NCBI RefSeq assembly: GCF_024461735.1 | Contig: NZ_JANGAD010000002.1 | Coordinates: 186,001 to 250,000, forward strand | DNA length: 64,000 bases | Source: Anaerotignum propionicum | GTDB taxonomy: Bacteria > Bacillota > Clostridia > Lachnospirales > Anaerotignaceae | Reading direction: 5' to 3' | Shown: positions 1-7,687 of the stretch, piece after piece | How positions within the stretch are numbered: the stretch's first letter is position 1 | Layout: every line of letters begins with the position of its first letter | Translations under genes and position numbers: made by a program | The notes under the pieces: model-generated | What the model saw: only the letters and a program-made list of their open reading frames with translations | The model's database searches: none | Told to the model about the DNA's origin: nothing

Positions 1-272
1 ATTCCTTGGTTTTGGGTTGTACCCACTATCCCTTGCTGAAGAAGTGTATCGGTGGCATTGTGGGGGAAGAGGTAAAACTGGTTGATCCGGCAAAAGCCAC
101 GGCAAAACAAGTAAAACTGTTTTTGCAGGAAAAAGGAATTGTTAACCTTGAGGAAAAGGAAGGAGAAAGAACTTTTTATCTGAGTGACTATACAGATATG
201 TTTTATTCCATTTGCCAAAAGGCTCTGAAACAAGGTTATGCACCGGAGATTATAGATATTGAGCAATTTTAA
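1..272 (+). CDS. murI: Glutamate racemase, C-terminal part (cut by window edge)
   Basis: This is the 3' end of a gene that begins before the window. It encodes glutamate racemase, the cytosolic enzyme that makes D-glutamate for peptidoglycan. The visible frame carries the family signature LGCTHYPLL, which includes the second catalytic cysteine and the following histidine. It then has the VDPA segment and a helical C-terminus ending at TAA. The TTG at position 6 is an internal codon, not a start. Expected full length is about 260-270 residues, so roughly two thirds is missing. Confidence 0.9.
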   Translation, partial: SLVLGCTHYPLLKKCIGGIVGEEVKLVDPAKATAKQVKLFLQEKGIVNLEEKEGERTFYLSDYTDMFYSICQKALKQGYAPEIIDIEQF

Positions 273-307
273 GGTTCGTTAATTATATTTTTGTATCTTA
301 TGAAATC

Positions 308-336
308 TTTACCCTCTCTTTCCCTTATGTTATACT
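308..336 (+). promoter_or_regulatory. Candidate sigma-A promoter for the HD-GYP gene
   Basis: A TTTACC box (308-313) and TATACT (331-336) are separated by 17 bases. A TATAAT overlaps just downstream at 336-341. Transcription would start near 345 and give a leader of about 165 nt before the ATG at 512. Confidence 0.5.
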
Positions 337-374
337 ATAATGAAGGTAAAATTTACCAATTATTGTTTTAACGG

Positions 375-480
375 GCATTCGAAACACCCCGCCCAATTTT
401 TGCGGGGCTTTCGAAGTAGTTGAAAGGGGTACAAGCTCTTAGTTAATCATAGGGCAGCCAAAGGGAATCATTTGCGAGTC
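375..480 (+). ncRNA. Structured 5' leader of the HD-GYP gene, class unknown
   Basis: The leader contains a long hairpin. TTCGAA at 379-384 pairs with TTCGAA at about 411-416, and CCCCGC pairs with GCGGGG inside it. No U-tract follows, so it is not a simple terminator. A second segment (GGGGTAC to about 480) is purine-rich with short complementarities. I could not match it to the c-di-GMP-I or c-di-GMP-II consensus. It may be a riboswitch-like or translational control element, but that is inference from position and pairing only. Confidence 0.3.
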
Positions 481-511
481 GTTTAATAAAAATCTGAAAT
501 GGAGGAAAAGC

Positions 512-1645
512 ATGGCGGCGAATGAAAGAAGGGCGATATTGGTAGTAGATGACGTTGAAGTAAACCGTGTAATCCTCCGTGAAATTTTTCAAGATGAGTA
601 CACAGTCTTGGAGGCTGAAAACGGGTTAGAGGCTTTGGAGGCAATTGATGTCCATGGAGAGGGCTTAGCAGCGGTGGTTCTGGATATTATCATGCCGGTA
701 ATGGATGGTTTTGGTGTTCTGGAAATTTTGCATGAGCGAAATTTTATGGAAAAGGTGCCCGTTTTTTTGATTACGGCTGAGTGTACGGAAGAATCAACCC
801 TTCGTGGGTATGAATTGGGTGTTATGGACGTGATTGAACGCCCCATTATCGCCCATATTGTAAAAAAGCGCATGGAAAGCATTATGGAGCTTTGTACCAT
901 GCGTAATCAATTAAACCAACAAGTGCAATTACAAGAAATAGAGCTGGATGAAAAATCGAAAGAGATTCAGGGATTGAACAATGCAATGATTGGGGCATTG
1001 GCCACCGCCATTGAGTTTCGAGACTGCGAAAGTGGAGAGCATGTTAAAAGAATTCACGATTTGACATTATTCTTTCTGCAAAAAACTGCCTTTGGAAAAG
1101 GACTGAAGAAAGCGGAGATAAATAAAATTGCCACTGCGGCAATTATGCATGATGTGGGAAAAATCGCAATTCCTGACTATATTTTAAATAAGCCGGGGAG
1201 GCTTACCCCAGACGAATTTCAGATTATGAAAACTCATACCGTAAGAGGATGCGAATTGTTAGATCAGATACCTGCAATTCATCATAATTCCGTTTATCAT
1301 TATGCTTATGATATATGTAGACACCATCATGAACGGTGGGATGGCATGGGCTATCCTGACGGACTAAAGGGAGATGAAATATCACCATGGTCTCAGATTG
1401 TTTCTTTGGCGGATGTGTATGATGCATTAACCAGTGAAAGAATTTATAAGCAGGCATATTCCCACGAAAAAGCGGTAGAAATGATTATAGGTGGAGAATG
1501 TGGTATTTTTAATCCGGCATTCATGGAAGAATTTTTGAAACTCTCCCAACAAATAAAAGAGATGATGCAATCACAGCAAAGTGGGTGTGGATGTGGAAAA
1601 ACTGGAGAAAGCCAAGCTGACAGTGGCAGGGGTGAATCTGCATAG
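512..1645 (+). CDS. Response regulator with HD-GYP c-di-GMP phosphodiesterase output
   Basis: The 377-residue protein starts at an ATG behind GGAGG. Residues 5-125 form a receiver domain with the acidic pair D13/D14 and phospho-acceptor D58 in the LDIIMPVMDG stretch. A helical linker (about 130-155) leads to an HD-GYP domain with HD at 213-214, KPGRL near 227-231, HHHE at 271-274 and GMGYP at 278-282. HD-GYP enzymes hydrolyse cyclic di-GMP, and the metal ligands and GYP motif look intact. The last 25 residues are an unusual Gly/Cys/Ser-rich tail (CGCGK). The end overlaps the following Hpt gene, so the two are probably one phosphorelay unit. No sensor kinase is adjacent. Confidence 0.92.
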   Translation: MAANERRAILVVDDVEVNRVILREIFQDEYTVLEAENGLEALEAIDVHGEGLAAVVLDIIMPVMDGFGVLEILHERNFMEKVPVFLITAECTEESTLRGYELGVMDVIERPIIAHIVKKRMESIMELCTMRNQLNQQVQLQEIELDEKSKEIQGLNNAMIGALATAIEFRDCESGEHVKRIHDLTLFFLQKTAFGKGLKKAEINKIATAAIMHDVGKIAIPDYILNKPGRLTPDEFQIMKTHTVRGCELLDQIPAIHHNSVYHYAYDICRHHHERWDGMGYPDGLKGDEISPWSQIVSLADVYDALTSERIYKQAYSHEKAVEMIIGGECGIFNPAFMEEFLKLSQQIKEMMQSQQSGCGCGKTGESQADSGRGESA

Positions 1646-1940
1646 CGGCGTGGAGCGATTTATGAGTAATGAAGGCCTCTATGAGACATTTTTATTAAAA
1701 TTTCCAAGGGATTTAAATATGGAAAAATTAAGACAAGCCTTGGTGGTAGAGGAAGCCTCTTCGGCATTTCGGGCAGCGCATACGTTATTGGGTTTGGCAA
1801 CAAATTTGTCAATGGAAACCCTTTGCGAAGCTTTGCGTCCCGCTACAGAGGCACTCAGAAGGGGGGATTTGGAGTTAGCAAAAACCCATATGCCTCGGGT
1901 TGAGGAAGCGTACCTTTTGATTATAGAAGCTTTAAAATAA
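1581..1940 (+). CDS. Hpt-domain phosphotransfer protein (overlaps the HD-GYP gene)
   Basis: This small helical protein of up to 119 residues resembles histidine-phosphotransfer domains. It has the pattern RAAHTLLGLATNL around H67, the expected phospho-accepting histidine. The lysine usually found two residues after the histidine (HTLKG) is replaced by leucine, which could weaken phosphotransfer. The start is uncertain. In-frame GTG codons lie at 1581, 1587, 1593 and 1623, and the best Shine-Dalgarno-like stretch (GGAGAAAG at 1604) favours 1623. All choices overlap the upstream gene, so expression is likely coupled. Its partner is probably the upstream receiver, or an unlinked kinase. Confidence 0.75.
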   Translation: MGVDVEKLEKAKLTVAGVNLHSGVERFMSNEGLYETFLLKFPRDLNMEKLRQALVVEEASSAFRAAHTLLGLATNLSMETLCEALRPATEALRRGDLELAKTHMPRVEEAYLLIIEALK

Positions 1941-1944
1941 ATAG

Positions 1945-1992
1945 GAAAAAGGGTACCCTTTCGTCATTTGACTGTAAGGATACCCTTTTTTA
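1945..1992 (+). terminator. Intrinsic terminator after the Hpt gene
   Basis: AAAAAGGGTA at 1946-1955 pairs with TACCCTTTTT at 1981-1990, and the 3' arm ends in a U-tract. Confidence 0.8.
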
Positions 1993-2205
1993 AGGGGAAG
2001 AAGTAGAAAGAATGTTATTATATGGGGGAGAATAACATCCTCAATAGTGATTATTACCCTATTGAAAAAGATTTATTCTATATAATAAAAAATAAAGCAA
2101 TGAATATAATAAATTTATCCTGCAAGCTGTCAGGGTAAAAAAATCTTTTTGTGAATGCGTTATGTGACTAAGTCAATAAGAATGATTATTATTTAGTAAA
2201 AAATA

Positions 2206-2234
2206 TTGATTTATTCTGGTACCTATGCTATACT
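2206..2234 (+). promoter_or_regulatory. Promoter of trxA
   Basis: TTGATT (2206-2211) and TATACT (2229-2234) have exact 17-base spacing, about 58 bases before the trxA ATG. The rest of the gap 1993-2205 is AT-rich and shows no gene. Confidence 0.7.
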
Positions 2235-2292
2235 CAAATCAAAGAATAGGTTTCGAATTTTTGGAGAAAATCAGAACTAGGAGGAATGTAAA

Positions 2293-2607
2293 ATGTTGCA
2301 GATTAAATCAGATAAATTTCAAAAAGAAGTATTAGAGAGTAAAGTCCCCGTTTTAGTTGATTTTTCAGCTACATGGTGTGGACCTTGTAAGATGATGGGC
2401 CCTGTTTTGGAGCAGCTTTCCGCTGAATATGAAGGTAAGGCTAAGGTTTTCAAGGTTGATATTGACGAATCTATGGATTTGGCGCAAAAATATCAGATTA
2501 TGAGTGTACCCAATATGTTATTTTTTAAGGATGGTAAACCTGTTGATGCAGTTGTTGGTGTAACCCCTCCTACTGTTTTAAAGCAAAAGCTGGATAGTAT
2601 TGTATAA
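2293..2607 (+). CDS. trxA: Thioredoxin
   Basis: This is a 104-residue cytosolic thioredoxin of normal length. It carries the redox site WCGPC at about residues 28-32, the following lysine and the cis-proline segment SVPN near residue 74. It reduces protein disulfides using electrons from thioredoxin reductase, which is not in this window. The start has a strong AGGAGG. Its own promoter (2206-2234) and terminator (2652-2682) make it monocistronic. Confidence 0.95.
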   Translation: MLQIKSDKFQKEVLESKVPVLVDFSATWCGPCKMMGPVLEQLSAEYEGKAKVFKVDIDESMDLAQKYQIMSVPNMLFFKDGKPVDAVVGVTPPTVLKQKLDSIV

Positions 2608-2651
2608 TTAGTATTGATAGTACTTCTCCTCGTGAATATTTGTTTGTATGA

Positions 2652-2682
2652 ACCCCCGGGCATATGCTCGGGGGTATTTTTG
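2652..2682 (+). terminator. Terminator of trxA
   Basis: ACCCCCGGGCATATG folds onto CTCGGGGGT through a GC-rich stem and is followed by ATTTTTGT. Confidence 0.85.
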
Positions 2683-2880
2683 TATTTATTTTATTTTCGC
2701 ACATTAATGTAGAAAATAAATGGAGTACAAAGTATACAGAATACCTATAAAAAAATATTTTCGGAAAATTGTATGTCAATAAATACATTTCTTTCTAAAA
2801 CATTGGTATTTTTGTTGGTACAAAAAATATTTTGTATAAAAAGTTGTACAATTTACGAAAAGAAGGCAAAATGAGCGGCG

Positions 2881-2909
2881 TTGACACCCCTAAAAGAACG
2901 TGGTATTGT
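2881..2909 (+). promoter_or_regulatory. Strong promoter for the small membrane protein and possibly lctP
   Basis: TTGACA (2881-2886) is followed at 17-base spacing by TATTGT (2904-2909). Transcription would start near 2916, 36 bases before the ATG at 2952. A longer frame opening at 2832 would begin upstream of this promoter, which argues against using it. Confidence 0.65.
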
Positions 2910-2951
2910 TTTGCTATTCCATTTTTAGAAAAGAAAAGTGAGGTATTTCCT

Positions 2952-3092
2952 ATGAATACGATTGCGTTGTATACAACTCAATATGGTATCCAGCTGATTA
3001 TTAGCGCTATCCTTCTGGTCCTCGTGGTGATTATTATGGGCAAAGAGAAGAATAGTGCTGATTGTCATGTGAGAAATGCCTCTATAATATGA
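2952..3092 (+). CDS. Small single-pass membrane protein, unknown function
   Basis: This frame of 46 codons starts at ATG 2952, behind a GAGG-containing stretch and just after a consensus-like promoter. The peptide has a polar N-terminus, one clear hydrophobic helix (about residues 12-29, rich in I, L and V) and a short charged tail with K, E and K. I do not recognise a family. It ends 38 bases before a very strong hairpin with a U-tract, and the lactate permease gene follows. It might be an independent micropeptide or a leader peptide of the permease operon. Confidence 0.5.
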   Translation: MNTIALYTTQYGIQLIISAILLVLVVIIMGKEKNSADCHVRNASII

Positions 3093-3130
3093 GAAGAGAC
3101 AAGAAAGAACACTCTTAGGCATAAAAGAGG

Positions 3131-3170
3131 AAAGGGACTCGTGGCGATCGCCATGGGTCCTTTTATTTTT
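3131..3170 (+). terminator. Strong terminator or attenuator upstream of the lactate permease
   Basis: The arms 3131-3147 and 3148-3164 pair almost completely, with only a few G-U pairs, and are followed by ATTTTTG. No separate good promoter is obvious between this hairpin and the permease start about 60 bases later. Permease transcription may therefore depend on read-through. Confidence 0.7.
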
Positions 3171-3229
3171 GAAAAATGGAGCTACAAGAAGCAAAGAACA
3201 TATTGAGAATTGGGAAAAAGGAGATGGTT

Positions 3230-4768
3230 ATGATGGATTTTGTAATGGCACTTAGCCCCTTGGTATTAATTTTGGTGGGAATCATTGTTCTAAAAAAACC
3301 TGCAATGAAGGTCGCACCGGTAGGGCTAGTGTATATTATTATTCTTGCTTTTACATATTTTAGCCCTGCAGATGCAGTTTTTAAGGATACCGTTACCATG
3401 ATAGATGGGCTGTTATGGAAGGGTATTAAAGAAGGCACAAAAATTGTTATGCTGGTTTTTTCTTCCTTTTTGTTGTTAAACCTGATGCAGCGCTCAGGGG
3501 CTATGAAGCAGGTGCAAAATACTTTGGCTGGTGTTACTGATGACCGTAGAGCACAGCTGATTATTGTTGGGCTTATGGTGCCTATCTTTTTAGAGGGTGC
3601 TGCAGGAGCAGGCTCTCCGGCGGCAATTGCCGCACCGTTTTTGGTTGGTCTGGGGTTTGACCCCATTGTGGCAATTGTGGTTGCGCTGTTAGGTGATGCC
3701 ACACCTTGTTCATGGGGAGGTGCTGGCCTTACCACTATCACAGGTGGCTCTTATTTGGTGGAGCAAGGCATTAGTACCGCTTCCTTAAATTCCGCTATGG
3801 TTGGTAGAATTCATATGTTTGGTGTTTTTGTGATTCCGTTTTTGATTGTAATGATTGCGTTTGGAAAGAAAGGCTTTAAAGGAATTATACCTTATTTATT
3901 ATTTGCTGGAATCAGCACAGGACTTATTATGTTTGGACTTTCTAACTTTATTGGGCCTGAAATTACCAGCCTTGGAACAGGCTTGCTCTCTATTGTTTGC
4001 TCTGTTATCTATTTGAAGCTGGTGAAAATCAAAACCCCTGAAGAGTATCGTTATAAAGGTGAAAATAGTTTTAGTGGTAAAAATGAAAAAGAGCTTCGCC
4101 ATTATTCCTCTTTTCATGCATTGTCTCCCTATTTGGTATTGGTAGTATTGCTCCCATTGGTACGTTATACGGTACCTTTCTCGATTTTGACAACCTTTGG
4201 ATATATTGTTTGGGTTGATGTTGTAGTTTTTTTGTGTGCCTGCATTGGTTGTGTTATTTTGGGCGTCAGTGCAGAAGGGTTCTTTGATACCATGAAGCAG
4301 ACAATCACGCGAGTGGTTCCTGTATTGGTTACCATGGGTTCCTTATTGACAGTTTCTTATATAATGCAAAATAGTCAAACGGGCATGATTCAATTAATTG
4401 CTTCCACCATTGCCAATACGGCAGGGCCGTTGTATCCTGCGGCGGCAGTTGCTATTGGTTCTGCTGGCTCTTTTATTACAGGCACAGGCCTTGGTTCCAA
4501 TATTATGTTTGCACCCATGCATTTGAATGCGGCAAACATGTTGGGACTAAACCCTATTACAGTTTTTGCAGGGCAGAATGCGGGAGGCTCCTTGGGTAAT
4601 TTAATTTGTCCCAATAATGTTGTTGCTGCATGTGCAACCGTAGGGGTGATTGGCAAAGAAGGGGAAGTTTTGAAACGTACTATGGCAGCGTTTGCCGTAA
4701 TTTTGATAATTTATATGACGTTGAGTATGCTTTACACACATATTCTTTTTTCTGGCTTTGGCTTATAA
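3230..4768 (+). CDS. lctP: L-lactate permease (LctP family)
   Basis: This polytopic membrane protein of about 512 residues belongs to the LctP family (TC 2.A.14), which imports lactate and related 2-hydroxyacids with protons. The sequence is a chain of roughly 12-14 hydrophobic segments with family-typical stretches such as GAAGAGSPAAIAAPFLVGLG, and near the C-terminus GQNAGGSLGNLICPNN. AAGGAG at 3218-3223 gives proper spacing to the ATG at 3230 or 3233. The ATG at 3224 is too close, and a frame open from 3176 has no ribosome site. Lactate dehydrogenase follows 54 bases later with no clear terminator between, so the two form a lactate-utilisation or lactate-exchange operon. Confidence 0.88.
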   Translation: MMDFVMALSPLVLILVGIIVLKKPAMKVAPVGLVYIIILAFTYFSPADAVFKDTVTMIDGLLWKGIKEGTKIVMLVFSSFLLLNLMQRSGAMKQVQNTLAGVTDDRRAQLIIVGLMVPIFLEGAAGAGSPAAIAAPFLVGLGFDPIVAIVVALLGDATPCSWGGAGLTTITGGSYLVEQGISTASLNSAMVGRIHMFGVFVIPFLIVMIAFGKKGFKGIIPYLLFAGISTGLIMFGLSNFIGPEITSLGTGLLSIVCSVIYLKLVKIKTPEEYRYKGENSFSGKNEKELRHYSSFHALSPYLVLVVLLPLVRYTVPFSILTTFGYIVWVDVVVFLCACIGCVILGVSAEGFFDTMKQTITRVVPVLVTMGSLLTVSYIMQNSQTGMIQLIASTIANTAGPLYPAAAVAIGSAGSFITGTGLGSNIMFAPMHLNAANMLGLNPITVFAGQNAGGSLGNLICPNNVVAACATVGVIGKEGEVLKRTMAAFAVILIIYMTLSMLYTHILFSGFGL

Positions 4769-4822
4769 TTATTCCATCTTGGAATATAACAAAATACAAT
4801 TTCATATTAGGAGGTTTTTCAA

Positions 4823-5764
4823 TTGAAAACAAGAAGTGTTGGTATTGTCGGAGTCGGTCATGTTGGTGCCCATTGTGCCTATAGTTTAGCGGTACAGGGG
4901 ATTGTAGATGAATTGGTTTTAGTGGATATAAATGAGCAAAAAGCAATCAGCGAGTGTCAAGATTTAAGAGACAGCGTTGCTTATCTGCCCCATCGGGTAG
5001 AGGTGCGCACCGGTGGATATGCTGATTTGAAGGATTGCGACGTGGTTGTTGTCAGCGTTGGCGTTATTACCAAGAGTAATAACCGTTTGGATGAATTGAA
5101 TGTATCCATCGGCATGGTAAACAGCTTTGTAAAGCAGGTGGTGGATGCGGGGTTCCAAGGTATTTTCATTAATATTACAAACCCTTGCGACATTGTTGCA
5201 AGACAGGTGCATAAGCTCTCCGGTTTTGATAGATCCCGTGTATTCGGTACAGGTACAGGCTTGGATAGTTCTCGTTTTAAGGCTGTTTTGTCCAGAGAGA
5301 CAGGTGTTGATCATAAATCACTGGTGGCATATACCATGGGTGAGCACGGGGATTCCCAAATGGCTCCTTGGTCTCATGTGACTGTAAACGGCAAACCCCT
5401 TGCAGAGCTTGCTGAGGAAAATGAGAAATACAAAGTGGATCATGGGGCGGTTTTGGAAGAAGCTACAAAAGGTGGCTGGGTAACCTTTGCTGGAAAAGGC
5501 TGTACGGAGTATGGCATTGCGTCAACCCTTGCACGTTTTGTTCATGCTATTTTCCATGATGAAAAGGTGGTTATGCCTTGCAGTACACAGTTAAACGGTG
5601 AATATGGGCAAAGTGATATTTTCATTAGCACTCCTTGTGTGATTGGCAAAGATGGTGTTGAGGAAGTGTTTGAATTGCGCTTAAACGAAGAAGAATTAAA
5701 AGCGTTCCAGCATTCCTGTGATGTAATCCGTACCAATATCGGTTATATCACCGAGGAAGCATAA
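4823..5764 (+). CDS. ldh: L-lactate / L-2-hydroxyacid dehydrogenase
   Basis: This NAD-dependent dehydrogenase of the LDH/MDH superfamily has 313 residues. It has GVGHVG near residues 10-15 and an acidic residue (D35) ending the second strand, which favours NAD. The mobile-loop arginine is in NRLDELN, the substrate arginine in LDSSRF and the catalytic histidine in GEHGDS. The C-terminal half (GGWVTFAGKGCTEYGIA) resembles L-2-hydroxyisocaproate dehydrogenases as much as classical lactate dehydrogenase, so substrate range is uncertain. The adjacent permease favours lactate. The start is TTG, with AGGAGG eight bases upstream. No ATG alternative fits as well. Confidence 0.85.
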   Translation: MKTRSVGIVGVGHVGAHCAYSLAVQGIVDELVLVDINEQKAISECQDLRDSVAYLPHRVEVRTGGYADLKDCDVVVVSVGVITKSNNRLDELNVSIGMVNSFVKQVVDAGFQGIFINITNPCDIVARQVHKLSGFDRSRVFGTGTGLDSSRFKAVLSRETGVDHKSLVAYTMGEHGDSQMAPWSHVTVNGKPLAELAEENEKYKVDHGAVLEEATKGGWVTFAGKGCTEYGIASTLARFVHAIFHDEKVVMPCSTQLNGEYGQSDIFISTPCVIGKDGVEEVFELRLNEEELKAFQHSCDVIRTNIGYITEEA

Positions 5765-5794
5765 GGAAAAGGTTTTATATATAAATCTCTGAAA

Positions 5795-5903
5795 GAGAAG
5801 AGTGTTGTGATTAACAGGCATAAACCTGTTATTTTATGGCTTTTGCAAGTCCGCCCTCGGGCGACCGTTCCTTGTAAAGAATCCATCTTTCAATGCTCTT
5901 TTC
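5795..5903 (+). ncRNA. Candidate structured RNA with three-way junction, class unknown
   Basis: Three nested helices can be drawn by eye. P1 pairs 5795-5807 with 5891-5903. P2 is AACAGG (5813-5818) with CCTGTT (5825-5830). P3 is 5841-5849 with 5871-5879, capped by CGCC/GGCG at 5852-5855 and 5860-5863. The P2 loop CATAAA (5819-5824) is also perfectly complementary to TTTATG at 5833-5838. This allows an alternative hairpin or a tight pseudoknot. It lies 30 bases after ldh. No known RNA family was recognised, and the opposite strand is equally possible. Confidence 0.35.
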
Positions 5904-6128
5904 CGCCAGTGATCATATTCCACAAACTGTTTTTGAGAACAAGCTTAATGGTAACCTGTATTTGAAATAGATTTCCCATTTGGGAATTAACCTGTGAAAC
6001 ATTAAGGAAAACGTACCTTGGTACATCCCTCCAAATCCTCCTTTTTGTTGATTAGAGTAACTAGTCCTGATGAGGGGTTTATTTTGAAAATAGGACTGCA
6101 ATAGAAAAAAGATTAGAAGAGAAATAGC

Positions 6129-6239
6129 CAAACCAAAACCTCCCTATGCCTTTGGTTTGATGATAGGGGTGGTGGGCATAAACACCAGACGGGGTAGGGA
6201 TAGTGTGTATGCTCAATGATTTCCCAAATCAATCTTTTT
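6129..6239 (+). ncRNA. Candidate pseudoknotted RNA ending in a terminator-like hairpin
   Basis: A nine-pair hairpin (6129-6137 with 6151-6159) has a 13-base loop. CCCTAT of that loop (6142-6147) is complementary to ATAGGG at 6163-6168, giving an H-type pseudoknot. A further hairpin follows (6176-6185 with 6203-6212, one mismatch). Last comes TGATTT-CCC-AAATCA with ATCTTTTT (6217-6239), which looks like a weak terminator. No same-strand gene follows for about 3 kb, so an independent small RNA is more likely than a riboswitch. No confident promoter was found. The rest of 5765-6471 shows no credible coding frame. Confidence 0.3.
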
Positions 6240-6325
6240 CTGCTATTCTTTGATTTGTTGTTATACTGAAAAAAGGTAAGTTTATCAAAAACAGCAGTGG
6301 AGAAAACAGCTCTCTATTAGGGCAA

Positions 6326-6376
6326 AAAGGGTATTCCTAAGGTTAAACATGACCTTTGGGATTACTCTTTTTTTCT
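6326..6376. terminator. Long hairpin with U-tract in the ldh/VWA intergenic region
   Basis: An arm starting AAAAGGGTATTCC pairs with a distal arm ending GGGATTACTCTTTTTT over about 19 positions with a few mismatches. The plus strand has a long U-tract, and the minus strand could also terminate here. Confidence 0.65.
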
Positions 6377-6434
6377 TGAGCAAAGTTTTTTATAGAGTAA
6401 AGGAAATCAAGTTTAGGAAAAGGGAATACCATAG

Positions 6435-6467
6435 AAAAAAGCTGTATCGGTTTTTGCCGATACAGCA
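6435..6467 (-). terminator. Terminator of the MoxR-VWA operon
   Basis: On the minus strand GCTGTATCGG and CCGATACAGC form a 10-bp stem followed by six T residues. It lies directly after the VWA gene stop. Confidence 0.85.
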
Positions 6468-6471
6468 GATA

Positions 6472-7671
6472 TTATCTTGAGACCATAAGCTTTTTTAAAG
6501 CACTATTTAAATCTTCCAGGGACAAGCGATACATATCAAATTCTTTATGAATAATATCATAGGTCTTTGCCCACCAGCCGCCCCAAGTAGGACGCTCAGA
6601 AGGGTTTAGCCAAACAACATGAGGATACTTGTCCTTAAATTTTTGCAGCCATTCCATACCTGTTACCTCGTTCCTTACCCCGAAGGAATAGAAACTGGGG
6701 TTTAACAGCTCTGATGGCTCCATTTGGGCATCACCTACGATGATAACTTTATATTCACTGCTGAGGTTGTTTAATACCCATTCAGTGGAAATGGTATCAC
6801 GAGGGCTTAAATCTGCCTCGGTGTATAATCTGGAATAAATGCAATTGTGGAAATAATATACCTTTAAATCTTTAAAATGATTAGACTTGCTTACAGCTTG
6901 GAATAGTGCACTGCAAAGCCTGCTGTAATATTCCATAGACCCGCCACTGTCCATCAGCAGCAAAAGCTTAACTGTATTTTTTCTTGGCTTTTCATAAACC
7001 ACCTTTAGGTTCCCAGCATTATCGCAAGTTTCACGGATGGTTTCGTCAATATCAAATTCTGTTCTCGCTTCCTCTGCTCGGGCAGAAAATTGACGAAGTT
7101 TACGAAAGGCCATTTGAAACTGGCGGGTATCCAAGGTGTTATCTTGACGGAAGTCTCGGAATTTTCGCTCTCCTGCCACTTGAAAAGCACGTCGTTGACC
7201 GCCTTGACCGCCAACACGAATTCCCCTTGGGCTGAAGCCGTTGTTGCCGAAAACGGAAACACCGCCGGTACCAACCCAATAGCTACCGCCGTTGTGCTCT
7301 TCCTTTTGCTCTTCCAGCCGCTCAAGAAACATTTTTTGTATTTCACTTTGCGATAGACGCTCGTTTTCCATAGCACGAGCCATGTCAAACTCTTTTCCCG
7401 GTTCATCAGCGGGATTTTCCAGCCAATCTAAAAGCTCCTTGGGCAATTCATCGGTAGCAAATTCCATGTCTTTAAAGAATTCTAGGAAGGCACCGTCAAA
7501 TTTATCAAAGTCCGTTTCACTTTTTACAAGCACACTGCGGCAAAGATAATAAAAGCCCGTAAAGCTGGAGCCGTGAAGGCCCTTGTCCAATGCTTCCACC
7601 AGAGACATCCATTCGTTCAGGGAAACGTTAAGCCCTCTGGCACGAAGCAGATAAAAAAATGAAGTAAACAT
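6472..7671 (-). CDS. VWA (CoxE-like) domain protein
   Basis: The 399-residue protein has a helical N-terminal half, a Gly-rich linker (about residues 128-165) and a C-terminal von Willebrand A domain from about residue 230. The MIDAS-like motif is MDSGGSM at 240-246. It matches the DxSxS pattern except that the first serine is glycine, which may alter metal binding. VWA/CoxE proteins work with MoxR AAA ATPases as chaperone pairs that insert cofactors or activate target enzymes. The MoxR gene is immediately upstream, with 16 bases between. The target is not evident from neighbours. No signal peptide is seen, so it is likely cytosolic. Confidence 0.85.
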   Translation of the reverse strand: MFTSFFYLLRARGLNVSLNEWMSLVEALDKGLHGSSFTGFYYLCRSVLVKSETDFDKFDGAFLEFFKDMEFATDELPKELLDWLENPADEPGKEFDMARAMENERLSQSEIQKMFLERLEEQKEEHNGGSYWVGTGGVSVFGNNGFSPRGIRVGGQGGQRRAFQVAGERKFRDFRQDNTLDTRQFQMAFRKLRQFSARAEEARTEFDIDETIRETCDNAGNLKVVYEKPRKNTVKLLLLMDSGGSMEYYSRLCSALFQAVSKSNHFKDLKVYYFHNCIYSRLYTEADLSPRDTISTEWVLNNLSSEYKVIIVGDAQMEPSELLNPSFYSFGVRNEVTGMEWLQKFKDKYPHVVWLNPSERPTWGGWWAKTYDIIHKEFDMYRLSLEDLNSALKKLMVSR

Positions 7672-7687
7672 ATCGGCTCACCTGCTT

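Noticed and set aside
6..8. TTG at position 6 as a start codon for a short protein
   Set aside because: The sequence is the middle of the glutamate racemase signature and the gene continues beyond the left edge.
2832..3092. Longer version of the small membrane protein starting at 2832
   Set aside because: The frame would start upstream of the best promoter (2881-2909) and lacks a ribosome site. The start at 2952 is better supported.
3163..3741. Open frame of 192 codons on the minus strand opposite the lactate permease
   Set aside because: It is antisense to a clear transporter gene, and its product has no recognisable features. It is a shadow frame.
5913..6131. 72-codon frame on the minus strand in the gene-free region after ldh
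   Set aside because: It has no Shine-Dalgarno sequence or family resemblance, and the region is better explained by RNA secondary structures.
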